Shown: positions 1 through 8,354 of the stretch, piece after piece | Numbering within the stretch: the first letter of the stretch is position 1 | Layout: the number at the start of each line of letters is the position of its first letter | Made by a program: the position numbers and the translations under genes | Notes under the pieces: generated by a model | What the model saw: only the letters and a program-made list of their open reading frames with translations | Database searches by the model: none | What the model was told of the DNA's origin: nothing | NCBI GenBank assembly: GCA_035946575.1 | Contig: DASYZG010000123.1 | Coordinates: 1-64,000, forward strand | Direction: 5' to 3' | Source: Gp13-AA77 sp035946575 | GTDB taxonomy: Bacteria; Acidobacteriota; Terriglobia; UBA7540 | DNA length: 64,000 bases

Positions 1-1487
1 AGAAAATCCAGCGTTTCGAGGTCGAGCACGTAGGCGGGATGAGGGTTGGCGCTGAACAGGATTTGCGCGCGCTCTCTCGACAGGTGAACCTGCCTTCGCA
101 GCACGCCCACCCAGGCCAGTACGCCCAGCGTGATCACCGCCAGCAGAGCGAGGCTGGCCAGCGTGTTGCGAAGGGTCCACCACGAAGGACGCGCCAGGAC
201 GGCAAGTTCTGACGGAGAATCGAGCAGGATGTCGAAACCCGTCGGAACCCGGTCCCGATCCGCGGTCACCGAGCACACCCCGGTCACGCGCACACGGCTG
301 CCGGGCGGCAGGCCGGGCCAGCCCTTCCGCACTTTACTCCGGTCGATCCGGGTCTCGAAGAGCACGCCCCCATCGTCCAGCACCAGCTCCTGATCGGTCT
401 CGCTGCGCCTCTCCTCCCGCAGCGTCCCCTCCAGGCTCACACGCGTGGCATCGAGCGCCCTTGCCAGCACATCTTTTGCCCCCACGCTTATTGCCCCGGG
501 AAGCGGCGCGGACCCGATCGGCCGGATCAGGGGGTGCTGCAGTACCGGCGTGTAGTCGCCGATGTCCGCAAAGCCGACCACGTCCAGGCGCTGCCCGGGC
601 GTCAGCGTCGCGCCTTGAGGGCCGGGTATGAACAAGCCCTGAGCGCCGCTCTGGATGAAGAGACCCTTGGGCCGCTGCAGCGTGACCGTCCCCTGCACGC
701 GAATCCGATGCTCGGTATCGCCTTGCGGTGTGAAAATCATGAGGTTGCTCAAGGGGCGCACCGGAAGCCGGAAAGGATCAAGGGGAGGCCTGTCGAGAAC
801 GCTCACCTGGGCCGCGCCCGGGACGGCGAGCTGCACCCCGGTGAGTTGCTTCTTCTGGTTGTAAATCCCCCCGCAGACCCCCCGCAGCCGCACCTTGGCA
901 TCGACGAGCCGGGCAGGGGTGAGAGTCTCCGGATTCAGAATCGTCGCGCTCAGGTGACCCCCGCCGCCCACAACGTCCAGGGTGATGCGGTTCGCGAGCA
1001 AGGTGGCATTTCTCACCACTCCCTCAAACTGGACAAACTGGCTGTCTTCTCGGGTCGACATCAGAGCGTCAAAGCTCGCCGGTCGAGGCTCGGGCAGGGC
1101 AGCATGGCCCAGGCTCTTGTAGTGCGGCTTGCCGATCTGGGGAGCGAAGTCGAGGTCTTCGCTGATGCCGTCGATCTCCAGCAAGTCGCCGGGAGCGAAG
1201 GCCGTCTTGAGGCCGGGATCGTCGATGTAGATCCCTGCTGTGCCATCCTGGACGAAGAAATCCTGCTGGGCCGGATCGCAATAGGTGACTACGGCCCGGA
1301 TATGCACCGGGTAGCCTCGATTGGCTTCATCCGGGGAAAGTACGCGCACCTGCTGTGCTGAGGTCAGCGTGGTCAGCGAGCTAGGCTTCTGCGTCTGGGC
1401 CCAGCCCCGGCCGGCCTGAAGCAGCAGAACTCCCGCAGCCGCTATCGCGAGTCCTGCATTCGATCGCTTTGTGAAGCTCCGCGGCAT
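1..1487 (-). CDS. Membrane sensor protein with PAS domain, C-terminus beyond window edge
   Basis: The frame is open from an ATG at 1485-1487 to the window edge, about 495 codons, so the output domain is not visible. An AGGAG site lies just upstream of the start. The first 28 residues look like a signal sequence ending near GWAQ. A long region of beta-rich, OB-fold-like repeats follows, then one membrane segment near residues 442-463 (LALLAVITLGVLAWVGVL). The last residues (ILFSANPHPAYVLDLETL) match the start of a PAS domain. This layout suggests a receptor with a periplasmic sensing part and a cytoplasmic PAS-linked output such as a histidine kinase or GGDEF/EAL module. Which output it has cannot be told from this window. 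Confidence 0.75.
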   Translation of the reverse strand, partial: MPRSFTKRSNAGLAIAAAGVLLLQAGRGWAQTQKPSSLTTLTSAQQVRVLSPDEANRGYPVHIRAVVTYCDPAQQDFFVQDGTAGIYIDDPGLKTAFAPGDLLEIDGISEDLDFAPQIGKPHYKSLGHAALPEPRPASFDALMSTREDSQFVQFEGVVRNATLLANRITLDVVGGGGHLSATILNPETLTPARLVDAKVRLRGVCGGIYNQKKQLTGVQLAVPGAAQVSVLDRPPLDPFRLPVRPLSNLMIFTPQGDTEHRIRVQGTVTLQRPKGLFIQSGAQGLFIPGPQGATLTPGQRLDVVGFADIGDYTPVLQHPLIRPIGSAPLPGAISVGAKDVLARALDATRVSLEGTLREERRSETDQELVLDDGGVLFETRIDRSKVRKGWPGLPPGSRVRVTGVCSVTADRDRVPTGFDILLDSPSELAVLARPSWWTLRNTLASLALLAVITLGVLAWVGVLRRQVHLSRERAQILFSANPHPAYVLDLETLDF

Positions 1488-1843
1488 CCCCGCTCCTGAC
1501 CAGCCCTGTGCAAGCCTTTTAAATAGAGTCACTAAACGCGTACACGCCGGCGCTCCTGGCGTAACTGATTTCGAACGGCTTATCGGGGCCGCGCGGCGAA
1601 GTTGATGCCGCCATGCCAGGCCGATCCGGTCAACCGCTAGTAACATAGGGGATAATCACCATGGATTCACCGGCTTGCGGGCGCGGGCGCTCGCTGCCTT
1701 GCTACAACTGACTAGCCCCGTTAACTTTGCAAGCAAGAAAAGTGCCGAACAGAAGATGCACGGTTTTAGCCCGGTGTGCGAAGCTCAGAACTTCGAAGTC
1801 GGGGCAGGATTGAAAGGAAGAGATGGGACGAGCGCGGCGGGAG
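1488..1843. other. Intergenic gap, no gene seen
   Basis: This 356-bp gap lies downstream of the minus-strand membrane-protein gene and upstream of the PAS sensor. It holds a small hairpin (CGAAG...CTTCG near 1780-1796) and no convincing reading frame. I compared it by eye with the cyclic-di-GMP riboswitch consensus and saw no match. Confidence 0.4.
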
Positions 1844-2443
1844 TCAGGAAGCGTAGCCTCCCAACCTGGACATGTGTCGGGTGACCGCGATCTTATTCGC
1901 TACGTGGGAGAGCCGGTCGATGATGAGCCGGACGGCTTGATCGGTCTTCTTGCCGGTGAACAGGGCGGCTTCGAGCCGGGCGTCTTTGAAGCCGCCGGCC
2001 TTGAGCGCGTGCGCCAGATCGATCGCTTTGGCGCTGAATCTTGCTTTGTACTCGGAGTGGATTCTGCGCTGCCGTTCAGCAGCCGCCCGACGCTCGATCT
2101 TGCTCGGAACCTCACCCTGCCGCAGCGGAAACACGGCGTGACTGGCGACGTTCACCCTGCGGGGAGACGCGTGAGGCGCCAGTTCGTCGAGGAAGGAGAT
2201 CATTTCCTCCCGCAGCGCCGATACCTGCGAGTCGAGCGTTGGCTCCTCATCATCAATCTTCCTCTGGCCGCCGCCGGAGTCCGGTAGCGCGTCCTTCGAG
2301 GCGCGAGCGCTTCGGAGGCGGCGGGGCCGCAGGAACTCGCGCGCCGCCATGACCAGGATCGCAGCGGCCGCGGCGTACGCGGTCCACGTGATCCAGACGC
2401 TGTCTGCGAACCAATCGGTTCCCGGGGCCGCCGCTATCGTCAC
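1844..2443 (-). CDS. Hypothetical membrane-anchored protein, third gene of sigma-54 activator unit
   Basis: A 199-residue protein with one membrane segment near residues 14-34 (WITWTAYAAAAAILVMAARE), then a charged cytoplasmic part rich in Arg, Lys and Glu that looks helical. I do not recognise the family. The start is a GTG at 2441-2443 that overlaps the TGA of the preceding gene (GTGA), which implies translational coupling. It follows the sigma-54 activator and another small membrane protein in the same direction, so the three probably form one transcript. No catalytic motif is visible. Confidence 0.65.
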   Translation of the reverse strand: MTIAAAPGTDWFADSVWITWTAYAAAAAILVMAAREFLRPRRLRSARASKDALPDSGGGQRKIDDEEPTLDSQVSALREEMISFLDELAPHASPRRVNVASHAVFPLRQGEVPSKIERRAAAERQRRIHSEYKARFSAKAIDLAHALKAGGFKDARLEAALFTGKKTDQAVRLIIDRLSHVANKIAVTRHMSRLGGYAS

Positions 2444-2709
2444 AGTGCGTGCCTCGAGGATGAACTCACCCGCCCAAACAGGATGTTCGACCCCATCCTT
2501 CCCGGCAAAACTGGATCCTGCGGCCGGCCGGCAGCCTTGGGTTCGAGCGGTTCTTGAGAAACGGGCCGCAGCATGGAATCGTTCAGAGCATCCAGCCGGG
2601 CCTCCACGAAGAGCCGGTACATCCTCAGTTTGGCGCGAGCGCGGAGGCTGCCGATCGCAGCTCCGATCGCCACACCCGAAAGAAAAATCAAAACCGCGTG
2701 GGCTAACAC
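2440..2709 (-). CDS. Small membrane-anchored hypothetical protein
   Basis: An 89-residue protein starting with GTG at 2707-2709, with an AAAGGA site about 7 bases upstream. The N-terminal 20 residues (AVLIFLSGVAIGAAIGSL) form one membrane helix, followed by a basic, helical tail and a Pro-rich stretch. The gene begins 18 bp after the stop of the sigma-54 activator and its stop overlaps the next start. The position suggests a membrane partner of the activator, or a shared regulon member. The family is unknown to me. Confidence 0.65.
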   Translation of the reverse strand: MLAHAVLIFLSGVAIGAAIGSLRARAKLRMYRLFVEARLDALNDSMLRPVSQEPLEPKAAGRPQDPVLPGRMGSNILFGRVSSSSRHAL

Positions 2710-2727
2710 TGTCGTTCCTTTCTCGCT

Positions 2728-3759
2728 TCAGGCCACACGCCGCTGCTCGCGGATTTCTCCCGCCAGCACCCCGATATCGAGGCTTTCGATCAACCGGTGC
2801 AGGTAGGGCCGGGCGAGCTGCAGACTTCGCGCCGCCTCCGACTTGTTACCGCGGCACACGCGCAGCGTGCGCATGATCAGCCGACGTTTGAATTCGCGGA
2901 CTTCGGTTTCGTAGTCCGTCTCCCCCACCGCCCGCAGTTGCTCCGGGCCGGATACCTGCTCGGGGAGGTGCTCGATTCCCACTGTTGAAGTTTCCGCGAG
3001 CGCCACCGCACGCTGGATTACATTCTCGAGTTCGCGAACGTTTCCGGGCCAGGCGTATTCGGCGAGCGCCCAAAGCGCGTCGGGCGAGAAGCGGAGGGCG
3101 GGTTTGCCGAAGCTCGACGCGAATCGCCCCAAGAAATGCTGGGAGAGGTCCGCGATGTCGCCGCGACGGTCGCGCAGCCCCGGCATGCGAAGCTGCATCA
3201 CGTTGAGGCGGTAGAGCAGGTCCTGCCGGAAGGTGCCCTGCTGGACCATGGCTTCCAGGTCGCGGTGCGTGGCGGCGATCAGCCGGATGTTCACCGAGAG
3301 GGTGCCGGTGCCTCCCAGGCGATGGAAGGTGCGCTCCTGCAGCACGCGCAGCAGCCTCGCCTGCAACGCCAGCGGCAGGTCGCCGATTTCGTCGAGGAAC
3401 AGCGTACCGCCATCGGCCGTCTCGAAGCGGCCGCGGCGCAGGCCGTCGGCGCCGGTGAAGGCGCCGCGCTCGTGTCCGAACAGCTCGTCGTCGATGAGCG
3501 TGTCGGGGAGATTGGCGCAGGAGAAGGCGACAAAGGGACCCTTGGCTCGCGGACTGTGGTCGTGGATGGCTCGCGCGAGCAATTCCTTGCCCGTCCCGGT
3601 TTCACCGGTGATCAAGGCTGTAACGTCGCAGGGAGCGACCTTGCGAGCCAGAGTGAAGACCTCGGCCATGGCCGGGGCATTGCCGATGAGCTTGCCGAAC
3701 TTGGCTGCGGGAACTTGCTCGATGGGTAATTCCGTGTCCTGTACTGTGAGGTCTGGCAT
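2728..3759 (-). CDS. Sigma-54-dependent transcriptional activator (AAA+ and Fis-type HTH, no receiver domain)
   Basis: The protein has 343 residues from the ATG at 3757-3759, which has an AAAGGA site; the open frame extends further to 3828 but without support. It has a Walker A GETGTGKE at residues 52-59, the sigma-54 contact loop GAFTGA at 99-104, Walker B GGTLFLDE at 118-125, and a Fis-type helix-turn-helix near the C-terminus (GNKSEAARSLQLARPYLHRL). The N-terminal extension is only about 22 residues, with no receiver, GAF or PAS domain, so it resembles PspF in build. Activity may therefore be controlled by a partner protein. It leads a run with two small membrane proteins. A candidate sigma-54 promoter and two inverted repeats lie upstream. 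Confidence 0.9.
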   Translation of the reverse strand: MPDLTVQDTELPIEQVPAAKFGKLIGNAPAMAEVFTLARKVAPCDVTALITGETGTGKELLARAIHDHSPRAKGPFVAFSCANLPDTLIDDELFGHERGAFTGADGLRRGRFETADGGTLFLDEIGDLPLALQARLLRVLQERTFHRLGGTGTLSVNIRLIAATHRDLEAMVQQGTFRQDLLYRLNVMQLRMPGLRDRRGDIADLSQHFLGRFASSFGKPALRFSPDALWALAEYAWPGNVRELENVIQRAVALAETSTVGIEHLPEQVSGPEQLRAVGETDYETEVREFKRRLIMRTLRVCRGNKSEAARSLQLARPYLHRLIESLDIGVLAGEIREQRRVA

Positions 3760-3879
3760 CGCCGTCCTTTGAGACTTGCCGCGCTTGGGCGGGCACGGCA
3801 GGGGTAGATTCGAACCGAATATGAGCACCCTGGGTATCTGCTTCGAAATGTGACTTGCTGATCACGAGGGCGTTCACTA

Positions 3880-3895
3880 TGCAGTACTGATGCCA
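3880..3895 (-). promoter_or_regulatory. Candidate sigma-54 promoter (-24/-12) upstream of the activator
   Basis: Read on the minus strand the site is TGGCATCAGTACTGCA. Compared with the consensus TGGCACG-N4-TTGCA it keeps the essential GG and GC dinucleotides at exactly the right spacing. It lies about 120 bp upstream of the activator start, which leaves room for a leader. A chance match is possible, but its position upstream of a sigma-54 activator supports it. Confidence 0.5.
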
Positions 3896-3904
3896 CCATG
3901 GTTG

Positions 3905-3922
3905 AGTAACTTCTAAGTTACT
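3905..3922. promoter_or_regulatory. Inverted repeat AGTAACTT-CT-AAGTTACT
   Basis: Two perfect 8-bp arms are separated by 2 bp, and the repeat sits 10 bp upstream of the -24 element of the candidate sigma-54 promoter. It may be an operator for the activator or another regulator. No protein can be assigned from sequence alone. Confidence 0.4.
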
Positions 3923-3992
3923 GAGTTCAGGACGAAAAGCCCCCCAGATAACGTAATGTTTGGGGATGGTCTGGGTGCAGTGACGATGACGC

Positions 3993-4014
3993 GATTTCGT
4001 CACGTGACGAAATC
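3993..4014. promoter_or_regulatory. Perfect 22-bp palindrome, candidate upstream activator site
   Basis: Both halves are perfect mirror complements around CAC|GTG (half site GATTTCGTCAC). It lies about 100 bp upstream of the candidate sigma-54 promoter, the usual distance for an enhancer site bound by a sigma-54 activator. A palindrome this long is unlikely by chance in GC-rich sequence. The binding protein is inferred to be the adjacent Fis-type activator. Confidence 0.5.
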
Positions 4015-4819
4015 TGGTCAGTATACAATTGTTTATAGGGTGTTCACAGATGTGTAATACCCTCTGTTCGCTGACCCGAAACCGTTACCGCACGACGTGG
4101 CGACACGCCCGAGCCCGGACAGCGAGCAACCAGCCAGGCAGGGCAATTACGAGTCTCCGACCCGGCGTCGGATCCGGCGAGATCAGCCGGACCTCATCCC
4201 GGCGCGGCCTCTCGTTCACCCGTGCTCCTCGTGATCGAATTCATTCGAGGGCAAATTCGCGAGCAGTTAACTCATCACCCGCAGAAGCACCCGCTGCCGG
4301 CTGAGCTTCTCAGACAGGGTTTCTGCGATACGAAGATTCTCCTATAATGGTGCTTGATCCGGACTGATGATGGAGACTCCCGATGCGAGCGCACCCTGCG
4401 AAGCTGAGTAGTATTCGGATTATCGGGTTTCTGCTGTTGCGCGAACCCTTGTTGGCGGCGTCGCCCGTCTCGATAACACCCGCCCAACCTAAACAGGGTA
4501 CGGACCTGTCCATCGCCACGAACCCCCGGCCCCGGCTCGCGGCAAGCTGTCGTAACAGCCGGGTACTGCCACCTGGCTGGCGAAGCCGCCCGCGCTATTG
4601 GTCAAAAGCTGGCAGAGATCAACAGACTGCTGTCCGCGTAAACCGCGACGCGGCGCTAATAGCCTTCAGTTCCCTTGCCAGCAGGACCGGATTCGCCAGC
4701 AGTTCGTAAACGCCTTTAAAGAACTTCGGGCGTTCCCGGGGCGACAATGCCTTACCGATCAGCCAGCCGCGCCCTCGTCGTCCCGAGGAGCTCGGAGTCA
4801 AAGAAACCTGCCTTATCTG
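4015..4819. other. Intergenic region with a weak small ORF
   Basis: This is an 800-bp region between the activator promoter region and the 3' end of the symporter. A TATACAAT box is at 4022-4029 and a TATAAT box at 4343-4348, both on the plus strand with poor -35 partners. A 108-codon frame (4383-4709) has a GGAG site and a hydrophobic start, but its composition (Arg/Ser/Pro rich) is unlike a real protein. I regard it as doubtful and see nothing else. Confidence 0.4.
4383..4709 (+). CDS. Doubtful small ORF with signal-like N-terminus
   Basis: This 108-residue frame begins with ATG 7 bases after a GGAG and about 35 bases downstream of a TATAAT box. Residues 10-26 (SIRIIGFLLLREPLLAA) are hydrophobic like a signal peptide. 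The remainder is low-complexity and I recognise no family. It could be a short secreted peptide, a decayed gene, or noise. Confidence 0.2.
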   Translation: MRAHPAKLSSIRIIGFLLLREPLLAASPVSITPAQPKQGTDLSIATNPRPRLAASCRNSRVLPPGWRSRPRYWSKAGRDQQTAVRVNRDAALIAFSSLASRTGFASSS

Positions 4820-6268
4820 TCACTTGTCACTTGCCATCCGCTCCAGGCGGCTGACGATCGAGCCGATTACGAATGTGATGCTAGTTCCAATTGCGACGTA
4901 CCATGTCCAGGCGATGCGCGTGTCGAAGATCACGGTCCCAAGCGTGGCGAGTCCGGCGAGAGCGCCGATCAACGCCCCTCTCGGCGTGGTGCGGCGTGTA
5001 AGCGCGCCGAGGAGGAAAATCCCGAGCATGCTCCCGTACGGCACCGAGGCAATGGTCAAGGCCAGTTCGAGGACGCTTTCGTGCAGATGCGATGCCGCCA
5101 GGGCGATCGCGATGAGGACGGCGCCCCAGGCGAGCGTCAGCAGGCGCGACATTCGAAGATAATGGCGCTCGTCGGCGCCGGGCCGCAGGAAGGGCTTGTA
5201 GAAGTCAACCACCGAGCTCGACGAAAGTGCATTGAGCGCGGCGCTCAGATTGGCCATGCCGGCGGCGAGAATGGCGGCGGTGAGGAGTCCCGAGAGGATT
5301 ACCGGCAGGCGCGTGACCACGAAGGTGGGAAAGATGGCGTCGGGGCGGCTGAAACCCGCTTGCGACGGGAACTCGCGGTAATACGCGAACAGCGCGGTCC
5401 CCATCAGCAGGAAGAGAGCGAACTGGCCGAGGATCACCAAGCCGCTCGAGAGCAGCGCGGCCTGGCTTTGCCGTTTGCTGCGCGCCGCCAGCAGGCGCTG
5501 GACGATCAGCTGATCGGTGCCGTGGCTGGCGCTGGTGAGAAACGTTCCGCCCACCAGTCCCGACCAGAACAGGTAAGGCTCGTGCAGGTTGAAATGAAAA
5601 TCGAACACGCGCAGCTTATCACCGCCTGCGACCGCGACGGCGTGGACGTGCGCCCACCCGCCCGGAATCGCATGCAAGGCCACGAAGAGCGCGACGGCGG
5701 TTCCGCAGATATAGATGGCAAGCTGAATCACATCCGTCCAGATGACAGCCTTGAGTCCGCCCTCGAAGGTGTAGAGCAGGGTGAGCAGGGTGACCACCAC
5801 GACCGCCGTCAGGACACCGTTGTGAAACATCACCTGGACCATGACCGACATGGCGAAGACGCGGACCCCTTCAGCGAGCGCGCGCATGGAGAGAAACAGG
5901 GCAGCGGTGAAGAGCCTGAGCCCGTGCCCGAATCTGCGCTCGACGAATTGATAGGCGGTGAACAACTCGCCCGAGAAGTAGCGCGGGATCAGGACGAAGC
6001 TCACGACCACGCGGGCGACAAGATATCCGAATACGAGCTGGAGGAATCCGAAATTCGAGCGGTAGGCGATGCCGGGCGTGCTGATGATCGTCAGAATGCT
6101 GGTTTCCGCGGAGACCACGGAAAGCGCGAGCGCCCACCAGGGAAGCTGGCGGCCGCCGAGAAAGTAATCCGAAAGCGTGCGCTGGCTTTTGCGGAAGTGG
6201 ATGCCAAACCAGGTGATTCCAAGCAGGTAGGCAACCACGATGGCGAGGTCGATGGGACGGAGAGCCAA
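4820..6268 (-). CDS. Sodium:solute symporter (SSS family)
   Basis: A 482-residue membrane protein with about 13 predicted membrane helices across its whole length. The N-terminus (IVVAYLLGITWFGI, then LSDYFLGGRQLPWWALALS) carries the typical SSS signature just before the second helix, and residues SAETSILTI and GTFLTSASHGTDQLIVQRLL match conserved SSS segments. It should import a small organic solute with Na+. The substrate (sugar, amino acid or nucleoside) cannot be told. It stands alone, with no catabolic neighbour. The last codons contain two copies of the heptamer TGTCACT (plus-strand reading). A long open frame on the opposite strand is a shadow. Confidence 0.9.
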   Translation of the reverse strand: MALRPIDLAIVVAYLLGITWFGIHFRKSQRTLSDYFLGGRQLPWWALALSVVSAETSILTIISTPGIAYRSNFGFLQLVFGYLVARVVVSFVLIPRYFSGELFTAYQFVERRFGHGLRLFTAALFLSMRALAEGVRVFAMSVMVQVMFHNGVLTAVVVVTLLTLLYTFEGGLKAVIWTDVIQLAIYICGTAVALFVALHAIPGGWAHVHAVAVAGGDKLRVFDFHFNLHEPYLFWSGLVGGTFLTSASHGTDQLIVQRLLAARSKRQSQAALLSSGLVILGQFALFLLMGTALFAYYREFPSQAGFSRPDAIFPTFVVTRLPVILSGLLTAAILAAGMANLSAALNALSSSSVVDFYKPFLRPGADERHYLRMSRLLTLAWGAVLIAIALAASHLHESVLELALTIASVPYGSMLGIFLLGALTRRTTPRGALIGALAGLATLGTVIFDTRIAWTWYVAIGTSITFVIGSIVSRLERMASDK

Positions 6269-6694
6269 GCATGCTCCTTAGGGAAGCGTCGCGCGGCGAG
6301 TCTAGCGGATGACGCTGAAGGTGGTCAAGGCGCGAAACCTGGGAGACTTCCGAGTTCGCTCGACAAACGCCGGATTAGGAGTCAGCAGGTCTGCCGCCCG
6401 GTTTGCATCGGTGTTTCAGTCCGCGGGCAGGGAAGGGTCCACTCTCGGCGGGCGCGGGACGGAAAAAAGAGATTCCCTCGGTTGCGAAATCAACATCTAA
6501 CCGGGCGAATTGTGTATGCTAGAGAGGAGGGCGCCAGATTCTGCTTGAAAAGTTCGGGAAGTCCTGATATCTCAGTTGCGGCACTTTTCGCAAGTGTTTG
6601 GGTCGGGGAAAGCGTGCCGCACCAGTGGCTGGCCCGGAACCGGTTTCAGGTCCGTTGCGGCCCACATCCTACAATTGCTGAGGTCACGAAGAAG
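6269..6694. other. Divergent promoter region of symporter and TPR protein
   Basis: This 426-bp gap lies between two divergent starts and must hold both promoters. A short hairpin (TTGCG...CGCAA) lies near 6574-6592. I see no clear sigma-70 pair, gene or riboswitch. Confidence 0.4.
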
Positions 6695-8047
6695 ATGCGA
6701 ATGCGGATCAATATACTCTTGAGCCTGGCGGTTCTCGCCGCCTGGGCGTTCAGTGGAGCTGTGGCCCGCGCGGCGGTTCCCGGCGCAGCCCCGCTGGGCA
6801 GGGGACAGGCGGCCCAGGCACCGGCCAAAGGGCCACAGTGGAAGACGCGCGAGGAATACGACGCCTACCAGGCGATGGCGAAAGAAACCGATCCACACAA
6901 GAAGATCACCGCCGCAGAAGCGGTGATTGCGAAGTATCCCAATTCCGACTTCAAAGACATCGCGTACGTCCAGGAAGTGACCGCCTACCAGCAGCTCGGG
7001 GAATCGCAGCAGGCGATTGCCGCTGCCAAGAAGGCGCTGGGTGCGAACCCCGACAATCTCGACGCGCTCACCTACCTGTGTTTTGCCTTCCCATTCGTCT
7101 ACAACGCCAAGGCTGCAGGCTCCTCTTCGCAACTGGATGAAACCGACCAGTACGCCAAGCACGGCTTGGAGGTGCTGGGCAAACTGCAGAAGCCGGCGCA
7201 GGTCTCGGACGAGCAGTTCACGAGTTACGTGAAGGCCAAACGGGCGATCTTCAACAACGCGGTCGGATTCGTAGCCCTGCAGAAGAAGGATTATGCGGCA
7301 TCCATGGCGGCGCTGAAAGCCGCCATGCAGGATAATCCCACCGACCCCCTCACCTTCTCGATGCTTGGTCAGGACTATCTCTACTCGAATCCGCCCGACT
7401 ACGACAACGCCATCTGGAACCTGGCGCGTTCCGTGGCCCTGGCGCAGGCAGCCAACAGTCCGAATGCCGCCGCCCTGCAGAAGTTCTACGACCAGGTTTA
7501 TACGAATCGTCACGGGTCAAATGCCGGCGAGACCGATATTGTGACGCAGGCAAAAGCGTCCCCCACGCCGCCGGCCGATTTCAAAGTGGCGCCCGCGCCG
7601 AAGCACGCGGCGACCGGGAATGCCTTCATTGACGCGTTTTACAACTACGAGGATAGTTTGAAGGTTGGCGGCGACACGGCGCAGGCGGCCTGGGCGCAGA
7701 TCAAGGGTCAGCCGTTTGGCGGTCCGGGGGTCGTGGAGGGTGTTGATAAGCAGCCGGACGGCACGTTCCTGGTTCACGTCGCCATCACGGACCAATCCAA
7801 GGCGAGCGGCGCGACCGATGTCGATCTCAAGGACTCGCAGCCGGGTTGCGCCGATCTCTCCAAGGGCGACTTGGCTGCTTTCAAGGGAACGCTGGCCAGC
7901 TTCACGGCTACGCCCAACTTTGTCTTGACCCTTGACAACGCCACCATCGAGGACCAGTACCTGCAGGCCGCGGCGGACAAGAAGAAGGCGGAACAGCAAA
8001 AGGCGGCGCCGAGGCGTCGCACGCACCGGCCATCCGGTTCGCGATGA
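6695..8047 (+). CDS. Secreted/periplasmic tetratricopeptide-repeat protein
   Basis: From the ATG at 6695 the protein has 450 residues. The frame stays open far upstream, antisense to the symporter, but that part is not coding. Residues 1-26 form a signal peptide ending AVARA. Helical repeats of the TPR/YfiO kind follow (DPHKKITAAEAVIAKYPNSD, QQLGESQQAIAAAKKALGAN, LQKKDYAASMAALKAAMQDN). The last ~110 residues are a beta-rich domain, then a Lys/Arg-rich tail. It is probably a scaffold for protein-protein contacts in the envelope. There is no enzyme motif and no operon partner. Confidence 0.8.
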   Translation: MRMRINILLSLAVLAAWAFSGAVARAAVPGAAPLGRGQAAQAPAKGPQWKTREEYDAYQAMAKETDPHKKITAAEAVIAKYPNSDFKDIAYVQEVTAYQQLGESQQAIAAAKKALGANPDNLDALTYLCFAFPFVYNAKAAGSSSQLDETDQYAKHGLEVLGKLQKPAQVSDEQFTSYVKAKRAIFNNAVGFVALQKKDYAASMAALKAAMQDNPTDPLTFSMLGQDYLYSNPPDYDNAIWNLARSVALAQAANSPNAAALQKFYDQVYTNRHGSNAGETDIVTQAKASPTPPADFKVAPAPKHAATGNAFIDAFYNYEDSLKVGGDTAQAAWAQIKGQPFGGPGVVEGVDKQPDGTFLVHVAITDQSKASGATDVDLKDSQPGCADLSKGDLAAFKGTLASFTATPNFVLTLDNATIEDQYLQAAADKKKAEQQKAAPRRRTHRPSGSR

Positions 8048-8104
8048 TCCGGATCTCAGCGGCTGCTGCGGGGCGACGCTTCGCGGCGGCGGCCGCCAGT
8101 ACGG

Positions 8105-8332
8105 TCAACGCCGGCCGCGCTTGCGCCGCCGGTCGTCGAGCTTGAAATCGTCGATCGTCCTGCTCAGGGTGTTGCGGTGGATGCCCAGTTCGCTGGCCGC
8201 TTTCAGGTGATTGCCGTTTGATTTTTCAAGCACGCGCGCGATGAATCGCTTCTCAAATTCCGCTACTGCGTCCTCGTAAGCGATTCCCTGGTCCACCATC
8301 TGGCGGACCAGTGCCTCTAATTGGTCTTTCAA
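8105..8332 (-). CDS. Small Fis-type helix-turn-helix protein
   Basis: A 75-residue protein, mostly a Fis-family DNA-binding domain: FEKRFIARVLEKSNGNHLKA, then AASELGIHRNTLSRTIDDF as the helix-turn-helix. The first 25 residues are a short helix that may dimerise, and the tail is very basic. It lacks the AAA+ domain of sigma-54 activators, so it stands alone as a nucleoid-type or global regulator. It starts 22 bp after the cvpA stop in the same direction, so it may be co-transcribed with purC and cvpA. Confidence 0.8.
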   Translation of the reverse strand: MKDQLEALVRQMVDQGIAYEDAVAEFEKRFIARVLEKSNGNHLKAASELGIHRNTLSRTIDDFKLDDRRRKRGRR

Positions 8333-8354
8333 AGTACCCCCGACGTGTCAAGAG

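Noticed and set aside
534..1361. A 275-codon plus-strand frame antisense to the PAS sensor
   Set aside because: The minus-strand sensor has a signal peptide, membrane helix and PAS start. The plus-strand translation has no recognisable features.
4598..6694. Very long plus-strand open frame that runs antisense through the symporter into the TPR gene
   Set aside because: The part before 6695 has Arg/Glu/Gln-rich, family-less composition typical of antisense GC-rich DNA, and the symporter on the minus strand is certain. The TPR gene begins at its signal peptide at 6695.
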